Positions 52,463 to 62,723 of a stretch of 64,000 nt of DNA are shown here, piece by piece. Below the pieces are notes generated by a model. The model did no database searches and was not told the origin of the DNA. It was given only the letters and a program-made list of their open reading frames with translations. How positions within the stretch are numbered: position 1 is the first letter of the stretch; each line of letters starts with the position of its first letter. The stretch comes from Chaetorhynchus papuensis (taxonomy: Eukaryota; Chordata; Aves; Passeriformes; Rhipiduridae): assembly GCA_013396525.1 (NCBI GenBank), contig VWYX01000409.1:62001-126000 (forward strand). The letters run 5' to 3'. The position numbers and the translations under genes were made by a program.

Positions 52463-52570
52463 TTCCTTCCTTCCTTCCTTCCTTCCGTCCGTCCTTCCGT
52501 CCTTCCTTCCTTCCGTCCTTCCTCTTGTTCTTTCCTTCCTTCCTTCCTCCCTTCCCTTCCCCTTTCTTTC
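52463..52570 (+). repeat. CCTT microsatellite with CCGT interruptions
   Basis: About 108 bases of pure or nearly pure pyrimidine on the + strand: CCTT units broken by CCGT units and a short tgttctt. The mirror-like polypyrimidine character could allow triplex DNA. Two frames across it (52305-52670 and 52414-52737) translate to Pro-Ser-Phe-Leu repeats and are artefacts. Confidence 0.95.
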
Positions 52571-53705
52571 ACGTTTTTTCTGTCCTCCTAATTCTCTCTT
52601 ACCCTCTCTGTTTTTGTTTTACAGCAGGCTGGGGATTTATGATCTGCTGTCAGTCTTATTTACAGGATGAATCCATGGGAAGGGTGCAGTGGGTTTGGGT
52701 TGGCTGCACAGTCCTTTGCATCTTCACAGGTGTATGAAATTCTGGACCATCAGGGAAATTCAGTAATTCTTGAAAGGCCACCCTGTATTTTGCCTTTTGC
52801 GCTTCAGAACACAGAAGAAGTTGATCTCTTTTTTTATTTTAATTGCATTTATTTTAATATAAGGTTGAATTGAGAGGGAACTGGCAAATTTATACTCTGT
52901 TTCTGTCACCTGTGTTTTAGCTCACCTTTATGTTGTGCAAATGCAAATTATAGCTATTATGGTATTCAAGCTGTGCTTTTCTGGTGACCATGTGTATTTA
53001 ACAGTTTGATTCAAAACTGCCACATACAAATCCCTCCACAGTAAAATTCACACATTTTAAGCAGGCACATTTCCCTCTTATGGAAACACATTTTTTCCAG
53101 ATTACTTTGTCTAAGGATATGAAGATACTAGAGAGTTGACATGTTTTCTTTGGCTGTCTAATTCTGTGATGCGAGTTTTCATTCACGAGGTGCAGATGTA
53201 AACAAAGTTATTCAAATTAAGTATTTCTTTCACTATGAAGTCAGTACAAACACTTTCTTCTTCAGGCATTCTTGTGTTCCAGAAGTTGTAATACTTGTGA
53301 ATTTAGTTTGATTCATACCGCCTGTATTCTCAACCTGTATTTTTTATTAATAAAAAAAAATATAATAATGCCTTCCTCATATGTATGGGTTTTGCCATCT
53401 GAATTGTAAATAGTATCACATAGTGTGGAAGATACAGAGAAATGGGGTTTGTAATGAGCTTGTAGAATTTCTGCAGCAAGCCTGAATTTTGAATTCCTAT
53501 TTTTAATTTTAAAATATTGTAACTGGAACGTAGAGAAGTAAATTTTGAAGAAAAGTTTTAGCCTGCCTCTTCTCCAGTGTATTCTGCATGACTTCCACAT
53601 CTTCTGCATAAGTCTGAGGGACACGAAAAAATTTCTTAGCCAATCTCTTTTTTGTGACTTGAGAGCTCACAGGGACAGATGTCATGCATGATTTCAAACA
53701 TGTGC

Positions 53706-53730
53706 AGACTTTTAGAGAAACTAAAAGTCT
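53706..53730. repeat. Inverted repeat, 10-bp arms, 5-nt loop
   Basis: agacttttag (53706-53715), loop agaaa, ctaaaagtct (53721-53730). Perfect arms. Not followed by a T run on the + strand. Function unknown. Confidence 0.85.
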
Positions 53731-56137
53731 AACTAAAAAAAGATGAAAATATTTATTTTGAAGGAAAACTTGATAGATTTTGGAAAAAAAACTTTTCCAT
53801 TATATCTACTGCAGGCAAGATAATGCATTCTGTTATTTCAGAGAATTTGGGAAATTTTATGATTCAAAAATATTCACATTTTGAGATACCGTCTTTGCTG
53901 ATCCATTTTCTTCTCTTCTAAAAATCAGTTCAATGAATTGGATATGAACACTGTAGTACTATGGTGCAGAAACTGCAACTTCAGGAAACCTCTCAGAGTG
54001 GTAGTCTGTGGCTAAAGGTGGAGGTTTTCTTCCAAAACCAGATCTGGGTCATTAAGGTGATAAAGAAGCTGAAACACAAAATATTAAAGTTTCCCTAAAA
54101 TTAAAATAAAAATCCACTGTAGTTTTATCAGGTGTGCTGAGAAATAATGGAAGAGATTTGAGGCTTCTGGACAAATGTGCCTGCACTTTATCACCTGCTG
54201 GTCCTGAAGACAGAGTTCAACAGGTACTTAACATGTAGCAGTAACATAAAATGAGCTTTTGGAACTGTTTGGGGGGGGGTAGGAGATGGGTCGAAACAAA
54301 AGTGACAAACGAGTGGATTGCAGTTACTTTGAAACTCTGAAAGTAAATTAATGTCTCCTTATATTTTTCTCAAATATGCTTGATCATGGGCTTCACCCAC
54401 TTGGTAATAATATGTATATAAGAAGAATAAGGTAAATTAAACCTTTTTTTTTTGTCCCCAAAACATATCCCTCTCTCTTCCAAGTAGCTTTATTTTGATG
54501 TGGCTGTAAACTGGAGCTGAGTAAAGTTAGCTCTGTCTCCTTAGAAGTGTCAGCTCTTCACCTTATCTTACCAGAGAGCTTCTGTTTCACTCCTCAGACT
54601 TGCCATGTCAAACACTCTCTTAATATTTCGAGATGTCTTCATACATCACCAAAATTTTTTGCCCCACATGTATCACAGGCCTGTAATGTAATATAGAAGA
54701 GGCAAAAAAACCCCCAACAAAACAAGAAAAAATGTAGACAAACAGTGCATTTTTATGTTACTCTTTTTGTCAGGTGGAGTACAGATCTGTGAAAATGAAA
54801 TAGAAATTATTTTCTAAACCTACAGTGTAGAAAGAGCATCCTGGAGATAATCTCACAAATAAAGGTGATTCATGTATATTTTTGTTACACCCTTAGGAAA
54901 ATGCATTGCACAGGCATCCTTCTAGAAGGAAAAGTGCAGCACTGCTTAATGAGACTTTTGAATATACAGGCACAGCATTAAAATCAAATAGAAAGGCTGT
55001 TAGCATTCCCTGGTTTACTTCAGAGACAGAATAATGGTACACTTTAAGCCATCATCAAATACACATTTTCTGCTTGGCAGCTGGAGATATCAGACTGTGT
55101 CGAGGTGAGGTGCATTTGGGAGTGATTTGTGTGGATGGAGTGGCCAGCTTCACAGCCAAGGGGAGTTTGTGGCTGGAGAAAAGAGGGAACTGGGGGACAG
55201 GACCTGAAGCCTGGTGAGCAGGCAGGCAGGGGGAGATAGAGGGGTTGCTCAGCAGCTTAGAGGAGGAAGATGCAAATGTGATGATAAAATTCATACCCCA
55301 TCAAGAGGTGGCACAGAAAGAGCGGGTGCAAGGTTGGTTGCTGTCACTGGAAGTTAAAAAAAAAAAACAACAAAACAATGATGCGACTTCTTTAGATATT
55401 TCTAGTAACGGATGAAACTAGTAACATTCCAGAATCAAATTATTGTGCTTGTTTGTGGAACTGAATTATGTCATATAATTGTGTTTTGGCTTGCAGATGT
55501 TTTCAAACAAGAGTAAAGTGCATAGAAAAGATCTGTTGTTCTGGCCAGCAGAGCAGATAATATCCTTCTCTTGGAAGATTCTCTTAAAACCTAACTTACT
55601 TTCTCCTTAAGAGTCCATTGGGGTTTTCAGTAACTCTCATATTTGTAATTTTTCTGCCCTTTGGGGAGTAAATAAAACCTATTTTTGAGGGCAGTTATGG
55701 GAGAATGTTTCCAGTTCACTGTTCTGAGTCACAGCCAGGCACAGTTATCTGAAGTAATGTTCAGCCTCTGGACAACTCCAGATTTTTGTCTGCAGTGGTA
55801 AATTACCTATCATTATAGATGCCTCTCTGTTAAAATTGTTGTGGGAATACTTTTATTTGTGGCATTACAAAAGTATCGGTTATAATGTGCAAGTTAAAGC
55901 GTGGTTTTGTCGCAGATTAAAGTTTGTCACTGACATTATGCCAGAGTTGCTTTTGTTCTGTTTTTCCATACATTACAGCCACACTACATTATGCAGCTAC
56001 TCACTTTGCAAATGGTATAAGGTAAGGATAAATCATTTCTGTTCCAGTTTCCACACAACTTGAATATTTGCACCCAGTGAAAATTGTTGATAGCTTCAGC
56101 AAACAGAATTCAATGCATTATTAATTTGCTGTAATTA

Positions 56138-56154
56138 ACTGGCTACTAGCCAGT
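56138..56154. repeat. Palindrome, 8-bp arms, 1-nt centre
   Basis: actggcta, centre c, tagccagt. It sits right after TAATTA in a stretch of TAAT/ATTA cores (56110-56140). Confidence 0.75.
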
Positions 56155-57268
56155 GATAAAAGCAAGAAATCAGATGGCTTACAATGTTAAAATTCTACTT
56201 TATTTCAGTTAATAACTTTGGTAAACAAGCATTTTATACATCAGTTTAGGACTCAAAATCTTCCCCTTGCTTTTTGGTGCTTCACAGCCTAACAGGAGAT
56301 TCGTAAGGTTGCTTCCTTTCTCTAAGAAAATAACAGCTCTGCTTGGCCCTTTTTTCTGTGCACTTCCAAAGTCTTGTATGTAACAGTTTTGATGTAATTG
56401 TTTTCCTTTACTCCCTGAATGTGTAATTCCTTTCAAGACTCTAATGGGAAATATTGGAGCTGTATTAGTTAAATGGTCAAGTGCATCATCACATACTTTT
56501 TGGTGATATTTCTTGATTGGCACCAAATATTGGCACTGGCAAACAAGGTTCTAGACATAAAGGATGAAATAAACCAGTATGGAATTGTAATTATCTGCTC
56601 ATGACCCTGGGCTGTGTGTTCTTGTCTCTGAAGCAGATCATTGCATATGTGTTATGATTTGTATTGGGGGTGTTTTTTGGAAGCTGCAGGGATGAAATTG
56701 AAGAAGTGCTTCAAAGAGTGTGTAGCAGCAGAAATTAGATTTGTTCACCGTGAATCAGAATAGAGACCTGTTTTACCAGCTGAGAAACAGGAATATTCCC
56801 AAGCTTTACCCTCAGTGGGTGATGTGGGATTAGGATATGTGTGCCCTGCACCTCACTGTCATCTCCTGTGCCAGGTGCCCCTGTCCCTTTGCTTAAGTAG
56901 ATCTTCAGCAGCAGAGTTCTCTAACCTGCCTGCAATCCCTTGTAGCTCTTTCTACAGCTGCAGCTGTAAGAATAAGAGGTATTGAATTGTCCCTTTGTTC
57001 TTCCTCTTGTCATACCCTCTATATCAAATGTCTGGGGCAATGCCTGCCTTCCTTCCTTTGCTGCTAAAGAATCCCTCCTGTGGGAGATCCTGTTTTGATT
57101 ATCCAGTACCTTCCTGAAGCAAGCAGCATGCAAACTAACCCCCTCTACTTTCCCTAAAACCTGAAAGTTGTTAACAAGGTATTGCTCTGCAAGTCGTCTC
57201 ATCCGTACGTGTTACTGGAGGACAAAATATTCTCTGGAGTCTCTTTCCCATTGGTTTGTATTTCTACA

Positions 57269-57379
57269 NNNNNNNNNNNNNNNNNNNNNNNNNNNNNNNN
57301 NNNNNNNNNNNNNNNNNNNNNNNNNNNNNNNNNNNNNNNNNNNNNNNNNNNNNNNNNNNNNNNNNNNNNNNNNNNNNNN
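57269..57379. other. Assembly gap, 111 N
   Basis: Run of 111 undetermined bases. Frames crossing it are artefacts, except that the part right of the gap is discussed separately. Confidence 0.99.
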
Positions 57380-57513
57380 TGCAGCAATGTCTGGGATTTT
57401 TTGTTTTAATTATGTGTTGTCGTGGAAAAATGAACAGTCCTAATGATATTCAGGCATCCAAAATGCAAAATCAGCCCCACATTGAATCTCAATTATGCCA
57501 ATTCCGTTTTCAG

Positions 57514-57638
57514 TACCTCTGTCTGAACCCTGTAATAGAGTTTTGGGAAATCTCAGCTCGGGCAGGCTGCAGAAAGCACAGGCATACTTGTGACAACATT
57601 TTTGTGACCGTGTCTGATGAACCCTTTGCAGAGTGCCT
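57514..57638 (+). other. Weak candidate internal exon, product unknown
   Basis: 125 bp preceded by ccaattccgttttcag (pyrimidine-biased tract plus AG) and followed by GTAAGG, a near-consensus donor. One frame is open across the whole piece, giving about 41 residues with four Cys and a balanced composition; the other two frames have stops. I do not recognise the product. By chance, many such acceptor-ORF-donor triplets occur in 64 kb of vertebrate DNA, and no neighbouring exon was found to join it to. Confidence 0.12.
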
Positions 57639-58010
57639 GTAAGGAAGTCCCACCGTAACCTACCAGGTGTGGAAATGTAATATTGAGAGCACAAACCAAG
57701 GCTGCTCTTGGTTCCAGTATATCCACAATTCCAGTATTAGGAGGTTGATTTCCCAACGAGGTATTTGCCTTCCAAAATTCTGCCTATTTTGTCTAAATGA
57801 AAATCCATTAAATATCAGAATAATTAGAATACGAGAATACTCTGGAAGTCTGAGCTTTTGTTGTAGCTTCAGATCACTAAAGAAGTGACCTTGAAGAGAA
57901 ATAAATCTGCCTAATCTGCTCTCCTCAGTGTTCCATAAATATGTGATGGAATGAAATGGCTGTCAGAGTTACAAGATTCTACCAGCAGTATTAAATGCAC
58001 ATAGAAAGGT

Positions 58011-58034
58011 ACCTCCTTCCTCCAGGAAGGAGGT
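58011..58034. repeat. Inverted repeat, 11-bp arms, 2-nt centre
   Basis: acctccttcct (58011-58021), centre cc, aggaaggaggt (58024-58034). Perfect arms with pyrimidine on one side and purine on the other. The centre is too small for an unstrained RNA loop, so the terminal pairs would open. Function unknown. Confidence 0.9.
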
Positions 58035-59106
58035 TTTGCAGCTTTGTTTTTGCTGTCTCCTTGGCATTTTAAGGGAGTGAGGGAACTGGTTTTAACCTTG
58101 ATCTGCTTTGCAGGATGGTTCAGAATTGAATCTTTGTGGTGTGTCAATTCCTTCTGTTTGATAGGCCTGCACAATGTCTATATAAAATGATAATTTTTCT
58201 AATGGCTAATAGAAAGAGTAGTATTTGTAAGATTTAAATACTGTTTTTACTCTGATGTAAATTTTAAATGATTAATGCTACTCAAAAGTATCTCTACATA
58301 ATAAGATGAATGCAGAATGAGTGAGGAGGTGAATTTAAAGTTCAACATTTACACTGCGTTTACAAGGTAGATTAACCCAAACTAGGTAAGGTGCTTCTGG
58401 GTCAGAGTAAGAGCTTTGAGCCATGAGCTCTATTGATTCCCTGCTGGGCAGATGAAGGGGATCTGGCTGGTATCTGTCCTCCCTGTTCCACAGCTGACAG
58501 TCTCAGGAGTGGGGGTGATGGAAGAGTGGCATTTCTGGTCCAGAGCCGTGGCAGTATTAAGGTAAACCAAGGGACATTTCAGTTTCTACGTGAGACAGTG
58601 AGCCATGGCACCCGAGAGGGCTGATCCACCATCCCTGCAGGATTTAGCTCCAACAGGTTAAGAGATTAAATTCTGCATACTCTTGGTTTATTTAACTGCC
58701 TGATTGGGGTGGGAGAGATACCTCTTCAGCTGCCGCAACTTAATCAGGCACGAGTCATGGATCAGAGCCACAGAGCTGCTCACCTGGGAGTTAGGGAAGT
58801 GGGGTTCATTTACATTCTGGTTTATTCACCCTGCCTACCTGTGTGACACCCTTGGGTGGACTTGTCCCAGATCCACAGTACCAAGTTGCTGGCTCAGGGA
58901 GCAGTAGCTTCCTCGTGAAGCAAAACTGGCTAGCCTGTCATCCATGCCACATTCCAGTCCTGCAGGAGAGAGGGATGCAACTTGTACCAGCTTCAGTGGG
59001 TGGGGAGCAGGCACACAGTGGGAAGGGGACAGTCTCTCTATCCCATACTTTGGAATGCTCTGGGTTCTCCTGGAGGGGCCTGTGGTTTTGAATGAGCTTC
59101 GTGAAA

Positions 59107-59357
59107 GATCAATTCGTAGAATACGTTTAGATGGAAAAAGAGCTCTGAAATCACAGAGTCCAAGCCGAACCCAGCTCTGCCACGTCCACCTCTAAACCAT
59201 GTCCCCAGGCACCGCATCTACACATCTGTTAAACACCTCCAGGGATGGTGATTCCACCCCTTCCCAGTGTTTCAATGCCTGATCAGCCTCCAGTGAAGAC
59301 ATTTTTCTCAATTCCTAACCTGATCATCCCCTAGTGCCACTTGAGGCCCTTTCCTCA
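59107..59357 (-). mobile_element. CR1 LINE fragment, 3' end, about 250 bp
   Basis: Reading +, a degraded tail (aattcgtagaatacgttta) leads into gctctgccacgtccacct, ctaaaccatgtccccagg, cacctccagggatggtga and cctagtgccacttgaggcc, all reverse-complement CR1 3' segments. Sense strand minus, 5'-truncated, inactive. Confidence 0.92.
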
Positions 59358-62300
59358 ACGACTAGGCCATTTTCAACTCTGACTACGTTATTGACTGGCT
59401 GCCAGGGTGGAGTGAGGCCTGTTTCAGGGCAGCAGTTCAATGGAGAATCCTTAAAGAATGATTATCTATTGTAGTAGAGCCTACAAAGTGATTCTCCTAT
59501 TCTATATGTGCATGCTGAGTGTGTCTGAAAGAAAGACTTCTTTAGAAATGGAATGTTGATTTTTTGGGGTTTTTTTAAAAATTATTTTATTTGCTTTATA
59601 CAAAGGCATTATAAAGACTCAGGTGCTGTAAATTTCACATCACATGGTTCTGAGGTTGAGTTTGTCTTCTGTATCATACAAACTTCTTTGGTGTGGTGTT
59701 TTTTTTTTTTGAGTGTGAGTAGATGGGTTCTTGACATTGCATTAAGGAAATGTCAAAGTAGACATCTATTCCTAGTCTGTAAGTCATTATTTAACAACTT
59801 CAAAGGTTTGACAACTACAAAGAAATGAAGCACAAACACCTTGGTATTGATTTTGTCTTCTGCTTTGTATCTACTCCATTAAATTCTATTGGCATTGACA
59901 ACTGCTGAACTCTTCTTCAAAATTCCATGAGCTTTCAGTCTTTAAGGACAGCTTTATTTCATTTTCCATACCTTTTTCCTTCTAAAATTTCTGTCATTAA
60001 ACTATTACTGCGGTCTTAAGAAGAACTGCTTGACGTTAAATCCCTTGAAGTTTATCCTTCACTTATGTCTGTGCTGAAGGATGCGGTAACATGTTATTGA
60101 TGAGTTTATGGGTGCTTGCTATCAATGGATTTTTGGTATTAGGTTTAGTTACCCAATGTGAGGACTAATCATCAGTCACAAGTGGCTGGTTTCATATAAA
60201 AAAGATGATATAAAGGATAGTTCCTTAAAAGAGATGTTTTCAGCTGTATTCCAAAGTGCATATAATAATAATGGGGGGGGGAGAGTATAGAAGTTATACT
60301 TAACTAGAAATCATTACAGTAGTTTATAGATTGCTAACTGGGATTATATTTCATTTTAAAATGAGGATTAAATAAAGATCAGTAAGTGCTTTCAGAAATA
60401 GCACTCCTCAGTGCAAGACAAGATGAGCATCAAAGACTAGAAAAGGCTTTGTACGCACTGCAAGTCGCTTTGTTCTGGGTCTCCTCCACGCTTCAGAGTG
60501 TCTTGAGTCCACAATCAGAGCTGGTTTGTCCTGCTTAATGTTGCCCTGCATAAAGTACCAGGGCTCTGTTGCACTGACCAACTTCTTATTTTGTAATAGG
60601 AACGTCAAAGTAGGTGATGCTCTGTGCTGTGGCTGGAGTCAGAGCAGGTGAAATATGCCAAGATGGGTTTGAGCGATTCTCTTGGGTGATGGGAGGTGGT
60701 TGCCTGTGCTGTGGCCTGTGCTGTGTCCTGAGAGCAGACCTGGGGATAAAAAATGGACAGAGGTTTTATTTTGTGAGTAGCAGGTTTGTTTGTTCCAGAA
60801 TAGAGTCTGGGATAAAAGTAACAAGCGGTGTGAGCGATCAGGGGTGATTCAGTGCTCAGTGTCACTTCTAGGCATGTTTTATGTTCAGTGCAGATGTCCC
60901 TTCAGGGAAGTCTGCAAACAGTTTTAATGTGGAGGAACTGAGAGACTGCTGCAAACCATGGATAAAACAAGGGTAAACTGGGGAGAGTCTGGAAGCTGTG
61001 GTTGTATTTTATTTCTTCTTATTTTAGGGGAAACCAGAGATGGTTGTGCACTAAACATGTATCTCATAATATACGTGTTATTTCACGGACTTTGACCTCT
61101 ATAAACAGGAAACCCCACAACTTTCTCACTGAGTTGTTCTAACACTGTCCACTTTTGGAATAAGGAATATGGTGCAGAGCAAGCAGTAAACCCAAAAATT
61201 TCCTGTTCTGAGAGGGAGAGATGTGACGTGCATGTTGAGCTGAGCAAAAGTAGTATTTCTTCTTGCGTTGTGAGAAGAAAAGAAGTAGCAGGAGGTGGTA
61301 TTTGCAGGTTATATTTTAACCGCCAAGTTCAAGAACTGTCTCTGATTTTAATTTTCCCAGCCCTGGAGAACGTTGTAAATGATCATTCTCTAGTTTTGTG
61401 AATCCAGACCCTTACTGCCTTTACTTCCATTTTTCACATTTAATTTCATATCAGTTGGAACATCTTAGGAAGGGATAAGCCTTTGCTTTGGAAAGGTTAG
61501 GATGAGAAGAAATTAGAGCTTTTAAAACTAAGTTTGATCTGATCAAAAATTATAATTGAAGTTTTTGATTTGGTTGCAGATGAAACAGTATTAAACAGAG
61601 ACCTTCTTACAGCTATAGTTTCAAAATGCCTTCAAAGTTTCTTTTGAGTCAGGACTTAACTACTCCTTATGAATTTTATCTGTCTGTTTATTTTATGAAC
61701 TGGAGTTTGAGCCACTGAGCAAACACTGTAGAACGGTTTAGTAAAGTGTATTTTGAATTACAAAATAATTTTTAAGGGGCTTGTTTTTGTGGTAGTAATA
61801 TTTAAGTGCAATAGGAAACAGTTGAATTTCAGCCAAGCACTGATTTCAGCACTCTCCAGCTGTAAGGGACGTAAGAATTATCATAGCTGGGTTTTTTTAA
61901 CTGCATTTTACCTGCATTCCAGCCAGCATGAAACAAAAGTAATGGAATGAAGACTATAGTATCTCTTTTTTATACGTACTTACATAATGAAAACACTGTG
62001 AAGGAAAGAAAGACCGTCTTATTTGTCCATTTGTAAGGAAATGGCCATAATTTTCCAGTTCCTTGATCTTTTTTAGATAATAATCTATAAGGGCTCAATA
62101 GATTTCATAGCAGACCTTTCTGACAGTAAACTTGTATTGGATATTGAGGTGTCAAAAAATCTTTGAAATGCTTCTCATAGTTTAGGACACATATATCTGT
62201 GTGCATTTTATTACATCAAATTGAGTAAGACAGTTTAAAATGTTACTGAGGTCATTGGCTTATCTCATATTTTTTATTTATTTCTGAAAACAGCGGCTAG

Positions 62301-62616
62301 CTAACAGAATGAGTTTGCTGGTATTGGCAGCTGTATGGAGAGTGTAAATCATTTGACCTTTTTTTAATTTTAGAGGAGAATCTGAGAATCTTTCCTTATT
62401 TTGCTTATTATTTTAATTATTCTTCAGTTTAATAACTGAGAAGGTGACAAAATCTAGTTTGGATATTGTCATGAAGTAGTAAGCAGTTCATTCTGCCTAC
62501 TTCTTGTGTCCTTTAAGGTACCATTGTTTGGATTTCCAGAGAGGAGGGAACTGTAAGCTGAGAAGCAGAAATTTTTTCAGCTGTCCAATTGAAACTTAGA
62601 CCTAAAATCTCTTAGA
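59358..62616. other. AT-rich non-coding DNA, no gene recognised
   Basis: Frames of 61 to 91 codons without recognisable family. A T6-GGGG-T7 tract (about 59560-59577), a G9 run (60273-60281) and a perfect 12-bp tandem repeat (60702-60725) are present. Nothing else supported. Confidence 0.75.
60702..60725 (+). repeat. 12-bp perfect tandem repeat, two copies
   Basis: gcctgtgctgtg occurs twice in a row, with a third partial copy after it. Small slippage repeat. Confidence 0.9.
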
Positions 62617-62723
62617 ACAGATTCAGAATCATTTAGGTTGGAAAAGACGTTTAAGATCACCAAATCCCAAGTAAATTTAACACTGCCAAGTCCGCTGCTA
62701 AGCCATGTCCCTAAAAACGTCAC
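62617..62723 (-). mobile_element. CR1 LINE fragment, short, about 105 bp
   Basis: Reading +, cagattcagaatcatttagg, ggttggaaaagacgttta, cactgccaagtccgctgct and aagccatgtccctaa match the reverse complement of the extreme 3' end of avian CR1. 5'-truncated very close to the tail. Sense strand minus. Confidence 0.92.

Larger units (their letters stand above)
47669..57268. other. AT-rich non-coding DNA, no gene recognised
   Basis: Holds two long poly(A) tracts (48883-48901 and 49191-49211) with a possible short retroposed segment between, a CCTT microsatellite, a hairpin at 53706-53730 and a palindrome at 56138-56154. About 49340-49830 is a repeat-free stretch with several CpGs and TAAT cores that resembles a conserved non-coding element. 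A G-rich patch lies at about 55080-55270. A minus-strand frame at 56209-56526 (105 codons) has a balanced composition but no recognisable domain. Confidence 0.7.
57380..59106. other. Non-coding DNA with a weak exon candidate and a GC-richer patch
   Basis: 57514-57638 on + is open in one frame only and is bounded by a good acceptor and a good donor; see the separate entry. A perfect hairpin lies at 58011-58034. About 58430-59090 is clearly less AT-rich than the surroundings and ends at a CR1 copy; it could be an old unrecognised repeat or a regulatory patch. No gene is supported. Confidence 0.65.

Noticed and set aside
52305..52737. Frames of 107-121 codons with Pro-Ser-Phe-Leu repeats
   Set aside because: Product of the CCTT microsatellite.
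55080..55270. G-rich patch as a quadruplex
   Set aside because: G-tracts are separated by loops too long for a standard quadruplex.
56209..56526. 105-codon minus frame with balanced composition
   Set aside because: No recognisable domain and no clear splice sites; length is within chance for this much sequence.
57168..57642. Apparent 62-128 codon ORFs around the third gap
   Set aside because: They cross the 111-N gap. Only the part right of the gap with splice-like borders was kept, as a weak candidate.
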